Below, piece by piece: positions 61,075 to 64,000 of a stretch of DNA of 64,000 nucleotides. This stretch comes from Populus alba. Taxonomy: Eukaryota; Streptophyta; Magnoliopsida; Malpighiales; Salicaceae. A program made the translations under genes and the position numbers. The DNA lies in assembly GCF_005239225.2 (NCBI RefSeq), contig NC_133293.1:4216001-4280000 (forward strand), written 5' to 3'. The notes under the pieces were generated by a model. The model was not told where the DNA came from, searched no databases, and was given only the letters and a program-made list of their open reading frames with translations. How positions within the stretch are numbered: the first letter of the stretch is position 1; every line of letters starts with the position of its first letter.

Positions 61075-61400
61075 ACGCAATCAGTCCTCTTTCCCTGACC
61101 CTAAGACCAGTTAGGGTTTCTAGTGACCAAAATGTTATGTGGCAACTTCCATTCTCTTTTTTCTACTGATAAAGGATAAAAATTTCTTATCTTTTTCACC
61201 CATATCATTTCCGACTATCCTGATTTGGGAAGATAATTATTGCGACACCGTACACGTTCTTTAAAATGACGACTTCACTAAGGAACCATGGATTAAACTT
61301 TGTCTTGCTAATTGTTGTGTTTGGATTATTTTTTTTGTTTTGTACATTTTAGTTCTTTATTTTTTACTGCCTTTTGTCCATGTTTTGTTATCAACATGGT
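61075..61400 (+). mobile_element. Third Ogre-like LTR end, primer site and leader start
   Basis: CAGTTAGGGTTTCTAGTGACC (61110 region) and the following TTATGTGGCAACTTCC match the LTR ends of the two other Ogre-like elements. TGACGACTTCACTAAGGAACC at 61267-61287 is the equivalent primer site. The next ~110 bases (AAACTTTGTCTTGCTAATTG) match the leader at 52438-52510. Nothing of ORF1, gag or pol follows. Confidence 0.65.
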
Positions 61401-62239
61401 TAAAATTAGAAACCAAAAGAATAAGTATAAAGTTGAATAAAATAAATATATGGTAAATTACAATTGAATAATTAAATTAAAAATAAATAAAATTTTGATA
61501 AAAAGGTCAAAGAGAAAAAAATAAAAAGTAAAATTAAAATATCAAAAAATAAAAAAGACCAACATGTACTTTTTAAAAAGGAAAAAAGAAAATTAAAAAA
61601 AAAGGAAAGAAAAAACACAACTAATGACAGGATAAAAGAACAGATTTGCCATGAAGAGATGCACGTGCTGTCATCCTTCAATGAATATGGGTTTAACAAA
61701 AAAAAAATATCTATGAAAAAACAGAAATATCTTTGGACATAAGCTTTATTTTTAATTTTTTCGATTAGAATAGCAAAACATCCTTTTACTTTTTCTTAAA
61801 AATAAAAAGATTTGGTCCACAAACATAGATTTTTTTTTTTTTGACTTGTGGGCTGAATCAATTATTTTACTATTTAAAAAATAAATTGAAATGATATATA
61901 AATCCTGAACAATTAATTAATGAATAATAGATAAGTGAAAAAGACTGAATTACTCCTCGAAACCAAGTCATAAATTTTTCTGAGTGTATGCACAGTGAGT
62001 TGTATTTCCTGCTGTTTGTTTTTTTTTTTTTTTTTTTTTAAATTATTCTTTATTCATTAATAATAATGACAGCCTGATCCTTGCTGTTGCTGCTACTAGT
62101 ACTACGATTCAATTTCAAGCTGTGTTTTGCCCGCCCAAACACAACCTTAATTCCAAAATTCAAAATTTGAGGTTTTCTTTTCTTTTATTTGGCACACCTC
62201 TCAGCAAACAAACGGACAACATCCTCAGGATCTCCAAGC
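61401..62239. other. A-rich intergenic stretch
   Basis: It is very A-rich to about 61620, then more mixed. No gene is seen. The last ~150 bases (from ~62090) are probably the promoter region of the downstream gene. Confidence 0.45.
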
Positions 62240-62323
62240 TTGTTAGAAAAACCAAACCCTAAACCCTTTAATTACTTTTTAACCCTAATTTAAATCAATC
62301 CAATCCAAATCAAATCTCCATCA
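62240..62323 (+). promoter_or_regulatory. Telo-box cluster in the leader of the coiled-coil gene
   Basis: AAACCCTAAACCC at 62254-62266 and AACCCTAA at 62281-62288 are telo-box motifs, common in the leaders of plant genes expressed in dividing cells. No TATA box is evident. Confidence 0.6.
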
Positions 62324-64000
62324 ATGGCCAACTCCGATTCTTCCACTGCCACTCTCTCTGCTCCTCTTCCTCTCGCTCGTGTACGCAACCCTCTCTCGTT
62401 CTCTCCTCTATTTGCTTTTTTCTTTATTTAATAGCAAACCCTAATAATTGATGTATCTTCTTCTTCCTCTTCTTCTTACCATTATTGCAGAAGAAAGAGA
62501 ACGTAACTCCGATCGGTTCAAAGATCGCTGTATGTGTTTGCTCTTCTCTTTTAATTTTTGACTTTTTGCTGCTTACAGTGTTGTTAATGCGGTGCTTTTT
62601 TTAATTTTTAATTTTTATTTGTTTTAGGAATTAAATGATTCCAGGACTGAGCTTCTTAATAGAGTCCAAGGCTTAAAGCAGGTTTTTTTTATATTTTTTG
62701 GCCTCCGATTTTATCATGGTTTGAATTTGATTATAAAAAACAGACATTCAAATGTGTAATTAGGATTTGCAAAGCTGGAGATCGAAGCTCGACACTCAAG
62801 TTAAAATCTATCGCGATGTAAGTAAATATTTTTTTCTTAAAAAAATTATGATCTGTATAGAAGATTATTATTCTGATTTTGATACTTGACGTCTGTTCCT
62901 TTACAGGATTGCAATTGATATTGTTTTGTGAATCCATTTCTATCGCTAATATCTGCGTTGCTGTTTAACCCAATTGAAATAAATAAATAAAACAAAGTGT
63001 GTGAAAGTTAAATCGGAAAATGTTGATGTGTCTAGGCCGCTGCAATGTCAAGGCCTTTTGGCACTGTGTGTTGTACTAAACATGCAATTTGTTTTTTCTA
63101 TTTCATAGAATGCAAGAGATACACAATTTCATCATTTTATCGTTTACCCGTTGAGATTATATGAAAAAAGAAAGAGTAAAGTAGTGCATGGGATTTGAAT
63201 TGCTTAGTTTAAGGTGAACTAAAAGACTAGAATCTTGGTGATGTTCAATCATGCTTGGAAGAGTTAAGTGTCTAGGCTGCATGCAGCAAGGAATGGCACA
63301 CTGCTGTTTTTTAATGACAATGTGTAATTCACTCAATTTATCAGTGTCTACAGATCATTATCCACCCCTTTTGGCATTCAATTGTTATTTGAGTCTTGCT
63401 GTTATTTTCTCCACTAAATTTTGTAGATTAAACAAATGTCTACAGTTATGCAAATATTTCAACTCCAACCTCACATCAGACCTCAATGTTTCATGGATCC
63501 GTGGAAAAGTCATATTGCGATGAATTTCTTTTTTTAATATATGCCCTGCAACATTACCTGGAATGAACCAGATAACATGTCATAATCTCACCATTTTTGC
63601 TTCAGCTACTTTCTATCTTCACGTGGTTTTACAAACTTAGTTCAGATCAATATTGTACTTCAAGTATTTACCAGTTACATGTAAGTTATGCAAGAAACTA
63701 ATCCAGGTGAAAATGAATTCTGTATTTTCATGCAATAGTGGCTCGTTTATTAGATACCTCCATCTATCTCTTCACACTTCGTATTTTATCTAATAGTAGT
63801 TGGGATGAGATGTAGTTCAGTTGAACTTGTGCAAAAATTTCTTGCTTCATTCAGGAGTTGTCGGAATTGAAGAAGTCATTGAATGTCGAGGTTGTTCAAC
63901 TTCGAACAGTAAGTCCTACTAAAGCAAATACCTTTGGCGTTTCCTTTTATTATTACCGTTTCTTAACATATCTATCCTGATCAAAACTAGGAATTCCAAG
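62324..64000 (+). CDS. Small coiled-coil protein, 5' part (six exons, partial)
   Basis: The gene continues past the window. Exons, with GT..AG introns, are 62324-62380 (19 codons), 62491-62529 (13), 62628-62681 (18), 62764-62817 (18), 63855-63908 (18) and 63991 onward; all junctions are phase 0. The joined product begins MANSDSSTATLSAPLPLAR, then KKENVTPIGSKIAELN. It goes on as a charged heptad-like helix with LLNRVQGLKQDLQSWRSKLD, VKIYRDELSELKKS and VEVVQLRTEFQ. It resembles a small conserved plant coiled-coil family without a known role, sometimes loosely called tropomyosin-like. No catalytic or targeting motif is seen. Three successive exons are exactly 54 nt. The start is supported by the first in-frame ATG after the telo-box leader and by consistent splice phases. 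The exon model is manual. Confidence 0.75.

Overview
This is a plant nuclear window, AT-rich, with few genes and much degenerate LTR retrotransposon sequence. Intron structure, CT-rich and TATA promoters, telo-boxes and plant-only protein families point to a eudicot. The repeat style suggests a woody species such as poplar or willow, but that is an inference and nothing here proves the genus.

Only four host genes are supported, all on the + strand: a C2-domain SRC2-like protein (3152-4033), the ribosome-biogenesis factor NIP7 (10896-11459), an FPF1-like protein (34562-34900), and the first six exons of a small coiled-coil protein that runs off the right edge (62324-64000). NIP7 and the last gene carry telo-box-type promoter motifs. 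I found no convincing tRNA, rRNA, miRNA or CRISPR.

The rest is layered Ty3/gypsy debris. (1) Family A, with a tRNA-Met-type primer site: gag-protease at about 6060-10350 (+) and a second leader-gag copy at about 39130-41511 (+). (2) A Tat/Ogre-like element at 19337-29830 (+), with two recognisable LTRs, a tRNA-Arg-type primer site, a duplicated ORF1 segment, decayed pol and a ~59-bp tandem array just before the 3' LTR. A gag-only sister lies at ~51590-55200 and a third LTR/primer-site remnant at ~61075-61400. (3) An Athila-like element on the minus strand (about 46812-51500) that has lost RT to most of integrase and carries a 108-bp segment also found at 31312. (4) A minus-strand RNase H-integrase fragment (43651-45612) with two catalytic positions changed. 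(5) Family R, an LTR-like repeat of up to about 1.13 kb, in several orientations, including a 1.4-kb foldback at 58661-60047.

Between these lie degenerate tandem repeats (2200-2740 and its reverse-orientation relatives at 18400-19335), TA microsatellites and unannotated intergenic DNA. The most unusual points are the foldback, the captured segment with filler duplications, the tandem array in the Ogre-like 3' UTR, the ~98-bp tandem array upstream of the FPF1-like gene, and three successive 54-nt exons in the last gene. I see no clearly undescribed multi-gene system.
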